Source of the DNA: Cellvibrionaceae bacterium
GTDB lineage: Bacteria > Pseudomonadota > Gammaproteobacteria > Pseudomonadales > Cellvibrionaceae
Length of the DNA: 64,000 bases
Direction: 5' to 3'
Assembly (NCBI GenBank): GCA_028281575.1
Contig: JANQJP010000002.1
Coordinates: 34,744 to 98,743 of the forward strand
The notes under the pieces were generated by a model that was given only the letters and a program-made list of their open reading frames with translations, was not told where the DNA came from and did no database searches. How positions within the stretch are numbered: the first letter of the stretch is position 1; each line of letters begins with the position of its first letter. This document shows, piece after piece, positions 9,246 through 18,795 of the stretch. Position numbers and translations under genes: made by a program.

Positions 9246-9364
9246 GGCGTGGTGCTGACCATGAATGAGAAAAATGCTAGTGGCGAACCTATTGGCGTGT
9301 GCGCTGTCATAAACAGCATAAATAAACGCAGCCTATTTCAACTTTAACAACATAAGAAATCTCT
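9246..9364 (+). other. Short gap where dxr is normally found
   Basis: Only 119 bases separate cdsA from rseP. In Pseudomonas and many relatives the gene for 1-deoxy-D-xylulose-5-phosphate reductoisomerase (dxr/ispC) sits here. A 28-codon open frame starting at 9261 has no resemblance to Dxr, and I see no decayed remnant. Confidence 0.8.
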
Positions 9365-10744
9365 ATGCTGGATTCATTCTTAATGACGGTCCTGTGGTTC
9401 TTGATTGCGATTAGCATACTTGTCGCAATTCACGAATACGGTCATTTTATCGTGGCCCGTCTTTGCGGAGTTAAAGTGCTGCGCTTTTCTATCGGCTTTG
9501 GTCCCCGGCTAATCCGTTATGAGGATAAGCAGGGTACCGAGTACGCGCTGTCGGCAATTCCTCTCGGTGGTTATGTCAAGATGCTCGACGAGCGTGAAAT
9601 GGAGGTAGAAGAAAACGAACTGCATCAGAGCTTCAATAGAAAGAGTGTCGGCAAACGTATCAGTATTGCCGCCGCAGGGCCAGCCGCGAATATTATTTTG
9701 GCTTTTTTGCTGTATTGGGCGATCTTCCTTAATGGTACTACTGCTCTATCGCCTGTTATAGGTAAAGTCAAAAGCGATTCGCTTGCGGCGCAGGCGGGCC
9801 TTGCTGCAGGCCAGGAAATAATTTCAGTTGATGGCGAAGTGACGCGCAGTCGCAGGGATGTTGCGCTGGCCCTGCTTAATCGCCTCGGGCAAACGGGTGA
9901 AATATCCATTGTCGCCACCTACCCAGAGTCGCAACATGAGGTCTCGAGGGGGCTGACTTATGAATCCGCTGTCCTCATAGACAGTTGGATGAAGGGTGCC
10001 GAAGAGCCTGATCCTTTGGCAGGTTTGGGGATAAGTTTCTTTGTTCCCGAGAGCGATACATCCATTGCAGAAGTTTTGGAGGATAGCGCCGCGGCGGAGG
10101 CGGGTCTGCAAAATGGTGACCGCTTCGTTGAAATCCAGGGTCAGGCAGTGATTACTGGTGAAGACTGGGTAGATGTTGTTGCCGCAAACCCCGGAAATAC
10201 ATTGCGCGTAGTCGTTGATCGGGCTGGCAAGGAATGGGTAATAGATTTGACGCCGCGGCCCATTAAACAGGCTGACGGTGCAACTGTTGGTCAAGCGGGT
10301 GTGCTTATCAATCGCCACCCCTATCCGGCGGAAATGGTGCGCCGCCAGAGTTATTCCCTGTTCGACGCGGCTAAACAGGCGGGACTTGAGACCTGGGAAA
10401 CTACCGGTTTCGTATTTCTTTCGCTAAAGAAGCTTATTGTTAATGAAATATCAATAAAAAACTTGAGTGGCCCGATTGGCATTGCTAAAGTGGCCGCCGA
10501 TCAAGCTAAGTACGGCTTTTGGGCCTTTGTTTCTTTTTTAGCCCACATCAGTGTTGTGCTGGCAGTGCTCAATATTCTTCCTATTCCCGTGCTAGATGGC
10601 GGTCATATTTTGTTTTGTGTCGTGGAGTGGGTTAAAGGTAGTCCGCTTTCAGAGCGCATACAGCTTTTAGGTGTGAAAGCAGGTATGGTTTTGCTGTTGT
10701 GCGTCATGGTGGTTGCCTTTTATAACGACATTCTGCGTCTTTAA
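9365..10744 (+). CDS. rseP: Site-2 intramembrane metalloprotease RseP
   Basis: A 459-residue inner-membrane zinc protease that cleaves the anti-sigma factor RseA/MucA after the first cut by DegS/AlgW, releasing sigma-E; it also clears signal-peptide remnants. The first membrane segment carries the zinc motif HEYGH (His23, Glu24, His27). Two PDZ domains lie at about residues 115-290. The second catalytic element is the LDG motif at 410-412 (NILPIPVLDGGH). Length is as in E. coli (450). It is separated from bamA by 5 bases, so the two are co-transcribed. Confidence 0.97.
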   Translation: MLDSFLMTVLWFLIAISILVAIHEYGHFIVARLCGVKVLRFSIGFGPRLIRYEDKQGTEYALSAIPLGGYVKMLDEREMEVEENELHQSFNRKSVGKRISIAAAGPAANIILAFLLYWAIFLNGTTALSPVIGKVKSDSLAAQAGLAAGQEIISVDGEVTRSRRDVALALLNRLGQTGEISIVATYPESQHEVSRGLTYESAVLIDSWMKGAEEPDPLAGLGISFFVPESDTSIAEVLEDSAAAEAGLQNGDRFVEIQGQAVITGEDWVDVVAANPGNTLRVVVDRAGKEWVIDLTPRPIKQADGATVGQAGVLINRHPYPAEMVRRQSYSLFDAAKQAGLETWETTGFVFLSLKKLIVNEISIKNLSGPIGIAKVAADQAKYGFWAFVSFLAHISVVLAVLNILPIPVLDGGHILFCVVEWVKGSPLSERIQLLGVKAGMVLLLCVMVVAFYNDILRL

Positions 10745-10749
10745 ACTTA

Positions 10750-13446
10750 ATGCATCAAAAAAGAAAAATAGTTGGTTTCCTGGTAGTGATTAGTCGCGCG
10801 TATTTTTTATTGGCATTTCTTTTCTTTGCCGCCCCATCATATGCCCTAAGTTTTAAAGTTTCAGATATTCGCTTGGAAGGTTTACAGCGCGTGTCGGCAA
10901 GCCCAGTTTTTGCCGCGTTGTCGATTCGCGTCGGCGACACCGTCGATAGTGAGGATGTTCGCCAAAATATCCAGTCGCTTTTTAGCACCGGTTTTTTTTC
11001 TAACGTGCAAATGGCGCGCGACGGAAACGTGCTTATCGTAATTCTTCAGGAACGGCCCGCGATCAAATCGATAGAGTTCGATGGGAATAAAGCGATCAGT
11101 ACTGACCAGCTCCTCGAGGTGCTCGCTGACAATGACTTGGAGGAGGGGGATATTTTGCAGAGCCAACTCTTGCAAGGTATTGCACGTGAACTCGAGCGCT
11201 CTTATATTGCTCAAGCTCGCTACGGCGCTTCGGTAGATGTGGAAATAACGGATTTACCAAATAATTTAGTCGACATTACTATTCAAGTTGATGAAGGTAA
11301 ATCTGCAAAAATTAGGCATATTAATTTTGTCGGCAATGAGGTTTTTTCCGATAGTGAGTTAAATGATCTTTTTGAATTAACTAGAGCTAAATGGACGACG
11401 TTTTTCTCAAGCAACGATCAATACGCTAAAGAAAAACTTTCGGGCGATATTGAAACGCTGGAGTCGTTTTACCTTGACCAAGGATATCTAGACTTCTCAG
11501 TGGTATCTTCGCAGATTTCGGTGAGCCCGGATAAGCGTTCGGTCTATATCACACTTAATTTAAACGAAGGTAATATTTATACAGTTTCATCAGTGGACGT
11601 AGGTGGAGATACCATATTGCCCGAAGAAAATCTTCGTCGGCTTATTTTATTGCGTGAAGGTAATACCTATTCCCAGGCGCTGCTCGATGGGACAACAGAA
11701 TACATTACGACTTTATTAGGTAACTCAGGCTACACCAACGCAAAAGTCGAAGGTATTACGGAAAAAAATGTTGAAGACAGCACCGTTGATTTAACTTTTT
11801 TTGTTAATCCCGGTAAACGTGTTTACGTGCGCAGGATAGAATTTAGTGGAAACACTAAAACTTCTGATGAAGTCTTGCGTCGGGAGATGCGACAGATGGA
11901 GAGTTCCTCTGCGTCGAATGCCCGCATAGAACAATCGAAAGTCAGGCTTGAGCGTCTGCCCTATTTTAAACAGGTCGAAGTAGAAACCAAAGAGGTTCCG
12001 GGCAGTGATGATCTTATCGATGTCGAATATACGGTCGAGGAACAAAGCAGTGGGTCGATTAGTGCAAGCGTTGGTTACGCAGAATTTTCTGGCCTGAATC
12101 TCGGTATAAGTGTGGAGCAATCCAACTGGTTTGGTACCGGTAAGGAAGTGAGTTTCCAAGTAAATAAAAACTTATATCAAACCATTTATAGTTTTGGTTA
12201 TAACGACCCTTATTTTACTCCAGACGGGGTTAGCAGAGGTTTTTCTGCTTACTACAGTACCCGCGATACAGATCGGTTGTCGACGGTGCGTTATAGCACC
12301 GATGTCTTCGGTGGCAACATGCGTTTCGGTTATCCCATTTCCGAAATTTCCCGGCTTGATTTTAGCTTCGGCCTGGAACACCAGGAGATCACAACTGGCT
12401 CGGTTCCGCCTCAGGAAATTCGACGCAGTCCATTTTTAAATGATTTTTCGCGGTTGGTTTATGTGAACCGAACAGATCTCGATCGCGTGCTTCGCGGAGA
12501 ATTCTCGGGTGAATATGCGCTGGATACCTTCCCCATTCAGCAGAATGTTTTGATCGACGGTGAAGATGGTTTTATCGACAAGTTTGGCAACGAGTTTGAT
12601 AACGCAACATTTGATATTTCCTGGAGTCGCTTTACCTTGAACCGTGGAATCCTCGCTACGCGTGGAAGTTCTCAGCGCTTGCGCTTTGAGGCAACTATGC
12701 CGGGCAGTGATATGGAATACTTCAAGATTTTCTACGACGCCCAGGCATTTCGTCCATTGACCCGAGACTTGACCCTGCGCTTTAAAACATCGCTGGGGTA
12801 TGGCAGCGGCTATGGAAAATTAGATGAATTACCATTTTTCGAAAATTTTTATTCAGGCGGTTTTGGTTCTGTTCGAGGGTTTGAAAAGTCGACCCTGGGG
12901 CCAAAAGGTTCACTGTCTGAGGAGTATTTTCTTACCTCAGCGGGCTGGAGTGACCTGAATGGTAATGGTTTCCAGGATGCGGGAGAGAGTTTGGGTGCTG
13001 CTTTTGTGCTGTGCGATGAAGCTACGCCGGTCTCATCTGCTCGTGTACCCGGGTTAAGGGCACCGAATATCCCCGGTGGTTGTGATGTGGGTAAATTGAT
13101 CAGTGAAGTCGAATTATTTGAAGATCGTCGCGGCAATGCTTTTGGTGGGAATATTCTGGTAGAATTCAGCACCGAGCTGATCTTGCCCATCCCATTTGTT
13201 GAAGATACCCGCTCTATGCAGTTGGTGGCTTTCGTGGATGCTGGCAATGTGTATTCAACCTATTGCCGCGATACGCAGCTTAACTGTTCTAATATAGATC
13301 TTACCGAGCTGAGCTCATCTGCCGGTTTTGGCTTCACTTGGCTTTCGGGGTTTGGGCCAATGACATTTAGCTTTGCAAAGGCTTTGCACGAGAGCCCGTT
13401 TGATGATCGTGAAGTGTTCCAATTCACCTTCGGCGCAGGTTTCTAA
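10750..13446 (+). CDS. bamA: Outer-membrane assembly factor BamA
   Basis: An 898-residue Omp85 protein that inserts beta-barrel proteins into the outer membrane with BamD (encoded at 52190) and chaperone Skp (next gene). A signal peptide ends near residue 33 (SYALS). Five POTRA domains span about 35-435, and a 16-strand barrel follows. The lid-loop motif VRGF is present, and the protein ends with Phe as barrel proteins do. It is about 90 residues longer than E. coli BamA. Loop 6 carries an insertion with a calcium-loop pattern, DLNGNGFQDAGE at residues 735-746, and a Cys755/Cys778 pair comparable to the loop-6 cysteines of E. coli BamA. The insertion resembles SdrD B-type calcium motifs; calcium binding is inferred. 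Confidence 0.96.
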   Translation: MHQKRKIVGFLVVISRAYFLLAFLFFAAPSYALSFKVSDIRLEGLQRVSASPVFAALSIRVGDTVDSEDVRQNIQSLFSTGFFSNVQMARDGNVLIVILQERPAIKSIEFDGNKAISTDQLLEVLADNDLEEGDILQSQLLQGIARELERSYIAQARYGASVDVEITDLPNNLVDITIQVDEGKSAKIRHINFVGNEVFSDSELNDLFELTRAKWTTFFSSNDQYAKEKLSGDIETLESFYLDQGYLDFSVVSSQISVSPDKRSVYITLNLNEGNIYTVSSVDVGGDTILPEENLRRLILLREGNTYSQALLDGTTEYITTLLGNSGYTNAKVEGITEKNVEDSTVDLTFFVNPGKRVYVRRIEFSGNTKTSDEVLRREMRQMESSSASNARIEQSKVRLERLPYFKQVEVETKEVPGSDDLIDVEYTVEEQSSGSISASVGYAEFSGLNLGISVEQSNWFGTGKEVSFQVNKNLYQTIYSFGYNDPYFTPDGVSRGFSAYYSTRDTDRLSTVRYSTDVFGGNMRFGYPISEISRLDFSFGLEHQEITTGSVPPQEIRRSPFLNDFSRLVYVNRTDLDRVLRGEFSGEYALDTFPIQQNVLIDGEDGFIDKFGNEFDNATFDISWSRFTLNRGILATRGSSQRLRFEATMPGSDMEYFKIFYDAQAFRPLTRDLTLRFKTSLGYGSGYGKLDELPFFENFYSGGFGSVRGFEKSTLGPKGSLSEEYFLTSAGWSDLNGNGFQDAGESLGAAFVLCDEATPVSSARVPGLRAPNIPGGCDVGKLISEVELFEDRRGNAFGGNILVEFSTELILPIPFVEDTRSMQLVAFVDAGNVYSTYCRDTQLNCSNIDLTELSSSAGFGFTWLSGFGPMTFSFAKALHESPFDDREVFQFTFGAGF

Positions 13447-13470
13447 TTTTAGTTAGTGAGAAAAAGTGAT

Positions 13471-13983
13471 ATGAAATTAACAAAAGTGATGTTTGCAATA
13501 GCGGTGTTTGCAATAGGGCAGGTGGCCTTCGCGGGTAAAGTCGTTATATTCGATGCACAACAGGCCATTATGCAAACATCTATGGCGAAGCAGCGTATGG
13601 AGGCGCTTCAGAAAAACCCTGAGTATGCAAAGCTTCGCGCCGAACTTGATGGCTACCAGGCCGATTTGAGTGCGCTTGCAAAAGAGGCGGAATCAAAGGG
13701 CTTAACATGGAGTGCGGAGCAGCAAGCTGAACATCGAAAAAAAGTGGAATTTATTCAGGCTGACCGCCAACTGGTTATTCAAAAACTGCAAAAAGAAAAT
13801 GATGATCTGGTAAAAGGGCTGCTCGAAGAAGGCCAAAAAATGATTCCTGCGGTGTTGGAGCAATTGGTCAAGTCTGACGAAATAGACGTTATTTTGAGAA
13901 AGGAGGCGACGTTTTTTGCCTCGCCTGCTGTGGATATTACTGCAAAAGTGATTGCAGAATTAAACAAAGCTTCTTCCAAATAG
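13471..13983 (+). CDS. skp: Periplasmic chaperone Skp/OmpH
   Basis: A 170-residue OmpH-family chaperone that holds unfolded outer-membrane proteins on their way to BamA. From the ATG at 13471 a clean signal peptide is seen (about 21 residues, cleaved after VAFA), followed by a short beta strand (KVVIFDAQQAI), a long alpha-helical tentacle region rich in Lys/Glu/Gln, and a closing segment (EIDVILRKEATFFA). A GTG at 13456 would add five residues before the signal, which is less natural. The bamA-skp-lpxD order is conserved. Confidence 0.93.
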   Translation: MKLTKVMFAIAVFAIGQVAFAGKVVIFDAQQAIMQTSMAKQRMEALQKNPEYAKLRAELDGYQADLSALAKEAESKGLTWSAEQQAEHRKKVEFIQADRQLVIQKLQKENDDLVKGLLEEGQKMIPAVLEQLVKSDEIDVILRKEATFFASPAVDITAKVIAELNKASSK

Positions 13984-13996
13984 TTCGTTCGCAATT

Positions 13997-15028
13997 ATGA
14001 GTAGCAACGCCAAGGTCCACAGTCTCTCGGACCTTGCAAACATTCTGGATGCGACGCTTATTGGCGACGGTGATAGAGAAATACATGGCCTTTCCGACTT
14101 GAGGCGGGCGGGCCCGGCGGATATCTCTTTCCTTTCTTCATCAAAATATGCCGACTCTCTCGCTAAAACCCGTGCGGCGGCTGTTGTGTTGAGAGAAGGC
14201 GACGCGCGCAATTATTCAGGCGATAAGCTTGTTGTTGACGACCCCTATGCAAGTTACGCGAGCTTGACAGCAATATTCGATGTCCGACAAAAACGCGAAA
14301 CCGGGATTCACGCTTCTGCTGTTGTGCATCCGCATGCGAAACTCGGGGACAATGTTGCGATAGGTCCAAACTGTGTGATTTCCGCGGATGTAGAAATAGC
14401 CGACGGTACGGAACTCTATCCAGGTGTTTTTGTTGGAGAAAATACGCGCATCGGCGCAAACTGTTTGATCTTCGCAAACGTTTCTGTATATCACGGCGTA
14501 CATATTGGTAGCGATGTTATTATTCATGCGAATACGACCATTGGCTCAGATGGTTTTGGCTTTGCTCCTGTCTCAGGTGCCTGGAGGAAAATTCATCAAC
14601 TCGGTGGTGTCATTATTGGAAACCGAGTTGAGATTGGTGCTAATACGGCGATTGATCGCGGCGCGCTAGGCGATACTATTGTTGAAGACGACGTGATTAT
14701 TGATAATCAGGTCCACTTGGCGCATAACGTTGTTGTTGGCTCCGGTTCTGCCATCGCCGGTTGTGTTGGCGTTGCCGGTAGTACAGAGTTTGGTAAGGGG
14801 TGCCAATTGGGTGGTGCTTGCTCTGTAGGAGGGCATTTGAAAATTGCGGACAATACGATTTTTAGTGGTGCAACCGTTGTGACGCGTGGCAATCGAGAAG
14901 CAGACGTTTTCGCCTCGGCGGCGCCGATCCAAGACGTTAAAAGCTGGCGTAAAAACTCTGTGCGTTATCGCCAGTTAGATGAGTTATTTGCTCGGGTGAA
15001 AAAGTTAGAAAAAGACGCTGATAAATAA
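13997..15028 (+). CDS. lpxD: UDP-3-O-acylglucosamine N-acyltransferase
   Basis: A 343-residue left-handed beta-helix acyltransferase that adds the N-linked hydroxyacyl chain to UDP-3-O-acyl-glucosamine, the third step of lipid A synthesis. The N-terminal uridine-binding domain contains [15 protein letters not shown]. Hexapeptide repeats run from about residue 100 to 310, with the catalytic His region [11 protein letters not shown]-terminal helix ([17 protein letters not shown]) closes the protein. Length matches the family. Confidence 0.97.
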   Translation: MSSNAKVHSLSDLANILDATLIGDGDREIHGLSDLRRAGPADISFLSSSKYADSLAKTRAAAVVLREGDARNYSGDKLVVDDPYASYASLTAIFDVRQKRETGIHASAVVHPHAKLGDNVAIGPNCVISADVEIADGTELYPGVFVGENTRIGANCLIFANVSVYHGVHIGSDVIIHANTTIGSDGFGFAPVSGAWRKIHQLGGVIIGNRVEIGANTAIDRGALGDTIVEDDVIIDNQVHLAHNVVVGSGSAIAGCVGVAGSTEFGKGCQLGGACSVGGHLKIADNTIFSGATVVTRGNREADVFASAAPIQDVKSWRKNSVRYRQLDELFARVKKLEKDADK

Positions 15029-15080
15029 CCGTTGTAAGCGTTCGGAATCAAATAGTGGTTTACTTTGGGGAAAGTGTCCG

Positions 15081-15521
15081 ATGATGGATCTTCTGGAAAT
15101 AAAAAAATATCTACCGCACCGTTATCCATTTTTGCTCGTGGATCGTGTTGTTGAATTAGTCGAAAACGAACGCATCGTTGTATATAAAAATATCTCTGGA
15201 AATGAGGAGGTTTTTCAGGGGCATTTCCCGCATTTTCCGGTTTTTCCTGGGGTTCTCATTGTTGAGGCGATGGCGCAGGCTTGCGGTATCCTGGGCTTCA
15301 AATCGCAGGATAAAACACCAGACGACGGCTCAGTGTATTTGTTTGCCGGCATAGACAACGTGAGATTTAAGCGCCAGGTTATTCCCGGGGATCGCGTATA
15401 TATCGAAGCAAAAATTGTCAACGTAAAGCGTGGGATCTGGAAGTTTGATTGCACGTCAACAGTCGATGATCAATTGGTGACATCCGCCACGATAATGTGT
15501 GCCGACCGCAAGGTGAGTTAA
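15081..15521 (+). CDS. fabZ: 3-hydroxyacyl-ACP dehydratase FabZ
   Basis: A 146-residue hotdog-fold dehydratase of type II fatty acid synthesis, competing with LpxA for 3-hydroxyacyl-ACP. The [10 protein letters not shown] motif (catalytic His near residue 14), the [19 protein letters not shown] helix with its catalytic Glu, and FKRQVIPGD are all present. GGGGAA is the ribosome site. It is tightly linked to lpxA (6 bases), as in most Gram-negatives. Confidence 0.98.
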   Translation: MMDLLEIKKYLPHRYPFLLVDRVVELVENERIVVYKNISGNEEVFQGHFPHFPVFPGVLIVEAMAQACGILGFKSQDKTPDDGSVYLFAGIDNVRFKRQVIPGDRVYIEAKIVNVKRGIWKFDCTSTVDDQLVTSATIMCADRKVS

Positions 15522-15527
15522 GGTTTT

Positions 15528-16310
15528 ATGGCGGAGAATGTCGTTCATTCGAGTGCTATTGTTGATCCCTCGGCCGAACTCGCTGGTGATGTCCATGTTG
15601 GACCCTGGACCTATATTGGTCCTGGTGTTCAAATAGGTGCTGGCACACGCATCGACTCGCATGTTGTTGTCAAAGGACCTACTGTTATCGGTAGAGATAA
15701 CCGTATCTATCAGTTCTCTTCCATCGGAGAAGACACACCCGACTTAAAATATAACGGCGAGCCCACACGCTTGGTTATCGGTGACCGTAATATTATTCGC
15801 GAAGGTGTGACCCTTCATCGCGGCACGATTCAAGATCGCTCAGAGACAACAATAGGCAATGACAACCTACTGATGGCGTATGTTCATGTCGGCCACGATA
15901 GCGTGATCGGCAACCACGCCATACTGGTAAATAATGCGGCGCTCGCCGGGCATGTAAATATTGGCGATTGGGCGATTTTGGGTGGTTTTACGCTGGTGCA
16001 TCAGTTTTGTTCCATTGGCCCTCACTGTTTTACCGGCATGGGAAGCGCGATTGGCAAAGATGTTCCCGCCTACGTGTTAGTGACTGGTGCCCCTGCTGTA
16101 CCGAGAAATATCAATGCCGAGGGTCTCAAGCGTCGCGGCTTTAGCAAGGATGAAATGGCGCGCTTATCAAGCGCGTTTAAAACCATTTATCGGCGGGGTT
16201 ATACGCTAGAAGAAGCTATTGACGCTTTGAGTACAGAAGCTGCTGAATGCGATAAGCTAGCGGTTCTCGTCGATTCTTTAAAAACGTCAAAACGCGGTAT
16301 CACACGTTAA
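15528..16310 (+). CDS. lpxA: UDP-N-acetylglucosamine O-acyltransferase
   Basis: A 260-residue hexapeptide-repeat enzyme catalysing the first step of lipid A synthesis, transfer of 3-hydroxyacyl from ACP to UDP-GlcNAc. Beta-helix repeats span about residues 5-185, with the catalytic region MAYVHVGHDSVIG (His of VHVGHD) and the HRGT segment. The C-terminal helical domain (SKDEMARLSSAFKTIYRRGY) is complete. Length is 2 residues short of E. coli LpxA. Confidence 0.98.
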   Translation: MAENVVHSSAIVDPSAELAGDVHVGPWTYIGPGVQIGAGTRIDSHVVVKGPTVIGRDNRIYQFSSIGEDTPDLKYNGEPTRLVIGDRNIIREGVTLHRGTIQDRSETTIGNDNLLMAYVHVGHDSVIGNHAILVNNAALAGHVNIGDWAILGGFTLVHQFCSIGPHCFTGMGSAIGKDVPAYVLVTGAPAVPRNINAEGLKRRGFSKDEMARLSSAFKTIYRRGYTLEEAIDALSTEAAECDKLAVLVDSLKTSKRGITR

Positions 16311-16340
16311 TTCGCGTCTAAATTAGATTGATGCGCAGTC

Positions 16341-17495
16341 ATGTCTGAGAAAAAACTGACAAAAATAATGATTGTCGCTGGAGAGCAATCGGGCGACATA
16401 CTGGGTGCCGGTTTAATCGAGCAAATAAAACGTTTGTTTCCCGACTGTCAATTTTGTGGAATTGGCGGTGAGCGTATGCTGAAACTGGGTTTTGAGAGTT
16501 ATTACCCAATGGATCGGCTCTCGGTTATGGGTTTTGTTGAGCCGCTCAAACGTTTGCCAGAACTCTTACGTATGCGGGCCAAAGTGAAACGTGAGCTAAA
16601 AGACACAGCGCCCGATATTTTTGTTGGTATTGATTCGCCGGATTTTAATCGAAATATCGAAGCGGAGGCCAAAAAACTCGGCATCCTCAGTGTCCACTAT
16701 GTCAGTCCCTCCGTTTGGGCCTGGCGCAGGGGAAGAATTAAGAAAATCAAAAAGTCTGTCGATTTAATGCTCACGCTTTTCCCGTTTGAAGCGGATTTAT
16801 ATCGCGAACACGATGTCGATGTGTGCTTTGTCGGTCATCCATTGGCAGATGCATTCAAGTTGGAACCGGATCAAGTGACAGCGCGCGACAAACTTGGAAT
16901 AAAACACGCTATTCCACTGTGCGCATTGATGCCGGGTAGTCGCAAGTTTGAAGTAGGTTTTCTGCTGCCGGTTATGCTGGATGTTGCCCAGCGCCTGAAA
17001 ACTGAATTTCCGGCCATCGAATTTGTTTTGCCGGCGGCTAATGCCAATCGATTTGAGGAGGTAACGACACTGCTCGCTGATGCAGGCGAAGATTGCATTC
17101 ACCTCCTCAATGGCCAGAGTCATGTCGCGATGGAAGCTGCAGATTTTGTCATTATGGCTTCGGGTACGACGACGCTCGAGGCTATGCTGTTAAAACGCCC
17201 GATGATTATTACCTACAAGTGGCCGCGCCTGACTTGGGAAATTTTGTCGCGCATGGTCAAGGTAAACTATGTCGGTTTGCCAAATTTACTCGCGGGAAAA
17301 GAAGTTGCCCCCGAGCTTTTGCAGGCTGAAGCGACCAGCGAAAAGGTTTTGGCGCATGCTCGCGAACTTGTGATCGCACAAAGCGCAAACGAGGAAAATG
17401 AAACTGTTCGCTGCTTCCATGATTTACATATCGCGCTGCGACGGAACGCCAGCCAAAAGGCAGCACAAGCCATTGTTGAACGTTGGAGCGCTTAG
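16341..17495 (+). CDS. lpxB: Lipid A disaccharide synthase
   Basis: A 384-residue GT19 glycosyltransferase that joins UDP-diacylglucosamine with lipid X to form the tetraacyl disaccharide at the inner-membrane surface. Typical segments are [16 protein letters not shown] at the start, [46 protein letters not shown] and [17 protein letters not shown]. Length is normal. One base separates its stop from the rnhB start. Confidence 0.97.
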   Translation: MSEKKLTKIMIVAGEQSGDILGAGLIEQIKRLFPDCQFCGIGGERMLKLGFESYYPMDRLSVMGFVEPLKRLPELLRMRAKVKRELKDTAPDIFVGIDSPDFNRNIEAEAKKLGILSVHYVSPSVWAWRRGRIKKIKKSVDLMLTLFPFEADLYREHDVDVCFVGHPLADAFKLEPDQVTARDKLGIKHAIPLCALMPGSRKFEVGFLLPVMLDVAQRLKTEFPAIEFVLPAANANRFEEVTTLLADAGEDCIHLLNGQSHVAMEAADFVIMASGTTTLEAMLLKRPMIITYKWPRLTWEILSRMVKVNYVGLPNLLAGKEVAPELLQAEATSEKVLAHARELVIAQSANEENETVRCFHDLHIALRRNASQKAAQAIVERWSA

Positions 17496-17496
17496 C

Positions 17497-18057
17497 GTGG
17501 AACTATATGCAGGTGTTGACGAAGTTGGGCGAGGCCCGTTGGCTGGTGATGTTGTAGCGGCGGCGGTTATTCTACCTGTCGAGCATGGCATTGTTGGTCT
17601 CGCAGATTCGAAAAAACTTTCTGAGCGTCGTCGCGAGGTGCTGTGCGAAGAAATCAAGCATAAAGCGATAGCGTGGTCACTAGGTCATGCTTCGGCGGAG
17701 GAAATTGATCAGATCAATATTCTCCAGGCGAGTTTACTCGCAATGAAGCGCGCAGTTGAGTCACTTTCTACCCAGCCGGATTTTGTTCGGGTCGACGGCA
17801 ACAAATTGCCACAGTGGCAGTATAAATCCGAAGCGATTGTCAAAGGTGACTCCTTATACGAGGAGATCAGCGCTGCATCCATTGTTGCCAAGGTGTTTCG
17901 CGACAACAAAATGCTCGAATTAGATAGCGAATATCCCGGCTATGGCTTTGGACAACACAAAGGTTATCCCACCAAGCAACACCTCGCAGCGCTCGAGACA
18001 CTCGGTGCGAGCAAGGTCCACAGACGTTCCTACGCTCCAGTTAAAAAATATTTGTGA
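17497..18057 (+). CDS. rnhB: Ribonuclease HII
   Basis: A 186-residue enzyme that removes RNA from RNA-DNA hybrids and misincorporated ribonucleotides. The first metal-binding motif is [39 protein letters not shown] and [15 protein letters not shown] follow. I choose the GTG at 17497 because GGAG lies 9 bases upstream and the protein then begins right before the catalytic motif. Longer starts inside lpxB would add unrelated residues. The usual next genes dnaE and accA are not here. Confidence 0.94.
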   Translation: MELYAGVDEVGRGPLAGDVVAAAVILPVEHGIVGLADSKKLSERRREVLCEEIKHKAIAWSLGHASAEEIDQINILQASLLAMKRAVESLSTQPDFVRVDGNKLPQWQYKSEAIVKGDSLYEEISAASIVAKVFRDNKMLELDSEYPGYGFGQHKGYPTKQHLAALETLGASKVHRRSYAPVKKYL

Positions 18058-18228
18058 TTTATTAGCTCGAATTGGTCGGCTATTTGTATATCCAAATTAG
18101 TCGTCGTCAAGTTACTGCGATTTTATTTCCATTTTGTAGGCTTATGAGCTATACCCTTAAATATAGCTATAAGAATATCGAACACCTATTTGGTGTTAGC
18201 TTTGCGAGTTGAAATGGGAGGAAGTGTT

Positions 18229-18732
18229 ATGCAGCACAAGTCGTTCACTCCAAATCAAGACTCAGTTAACAGATCACATACTTCAACGATCGACGCAAAA
18301 ACGGTCGGTCAGGAAATGATGATGCGCCGATTTATCCGACATCCATCTGCAATTCCGATTGATTTTGATATCGTTGAACAGGAGCATTCCGCCCATTCTC
18401 CGTTGATTAATGTCAGCAGGGGAGGTTTGTGTTTTAGTAGTAACAAAGCCTTACCCATCGGCGCGACATTACATATCGAAATTCAAATCGAACAGCCTCC
18501 CTTCGAGGTGGAAGGTGCTATTGCCTGGTGCCGTCCGGATGGCGAACGCTTTACAGTGGGCGTCGCGTTTAATGACCGTTCTACAGCCTATAGCGTGAGG
18601 ATGGTTGAGCAAGTATGTTATATCGAGCACTATCGGCGCTGGGCGAGAAGCTCGGAAGGCAGAGAGCTATCGAGTGAGCAAGCTGCGATGGAGTGGGTGA
18701 GTAAATACGCCGCTGATTTTCCTGCGCACTAA
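18229..18732 (+). CDS. PilZ-domain protein (cyclic-di-GMP receptor)
   Basis: A 167-residue single-domain protein. The c-di-GMP site is visible: RRFIR (Arg33, Arg37, an RxxxR motif) and NVSRGG (residues 61-66, the [D/N]xSxxG motif), followed by the beta-barrel core (FEVEGAIAWCRPDGE). The ATG at 18229 has an excellent GGGAGGAAG site; open codons further upstream overlap a small hairpin at 18181-18197 (AACACC/GGTGTT). It stands alone after rnhB with a 171-base gap. A c-di-GMP-making/degrading protein (21889-24045) is nearby. Its output partner is unknown; motility or pili are plausible targets. Confidence 0.88.
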   Translation: MQHKSFTPNQDSVNRSHTSTIDAKTVGQEMMMRRFIRHPSAIPIDFDIVEQEHSAHSPLINVSRGGLCFSSNKALPIGATLHIEIQIEQPPFEVEGAIAWCRPDGERFTVGVAFNDRSTAYSVRMVEQVCYIEHYRRWARSSEGRELSSEQAAMEWVSKYAADFPAH

Positions 18733-18765
18733 GTTTCGATATCGTTCTTTCACGTTACTCATGGA

Positions 18766-18791
18766 AAGTTTCCGTTAAGTAACGGAAACTT
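18766..18791. terminator. Bidirectional terminator between the convergent PilZ and unknown membrane-protein genes
   Basis: A perfect inverted repeat: AAGTTTCCGTTA (18766-18777), two bases, TAACGGAAACTT (18780-18791). It lies between the stops of two facing genes. The T-runs on both sides are short, so efficiency may be modest. Confidence 0.6.
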
Positions 18792-18795
18792 CTAT

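Noticed and set aside
9261..9347. 28-codon frame between cdsA and rseP, considered as a dxr remnant
   Set aside because: The peptide has no Dxr-like segment and no clear ribosome site.
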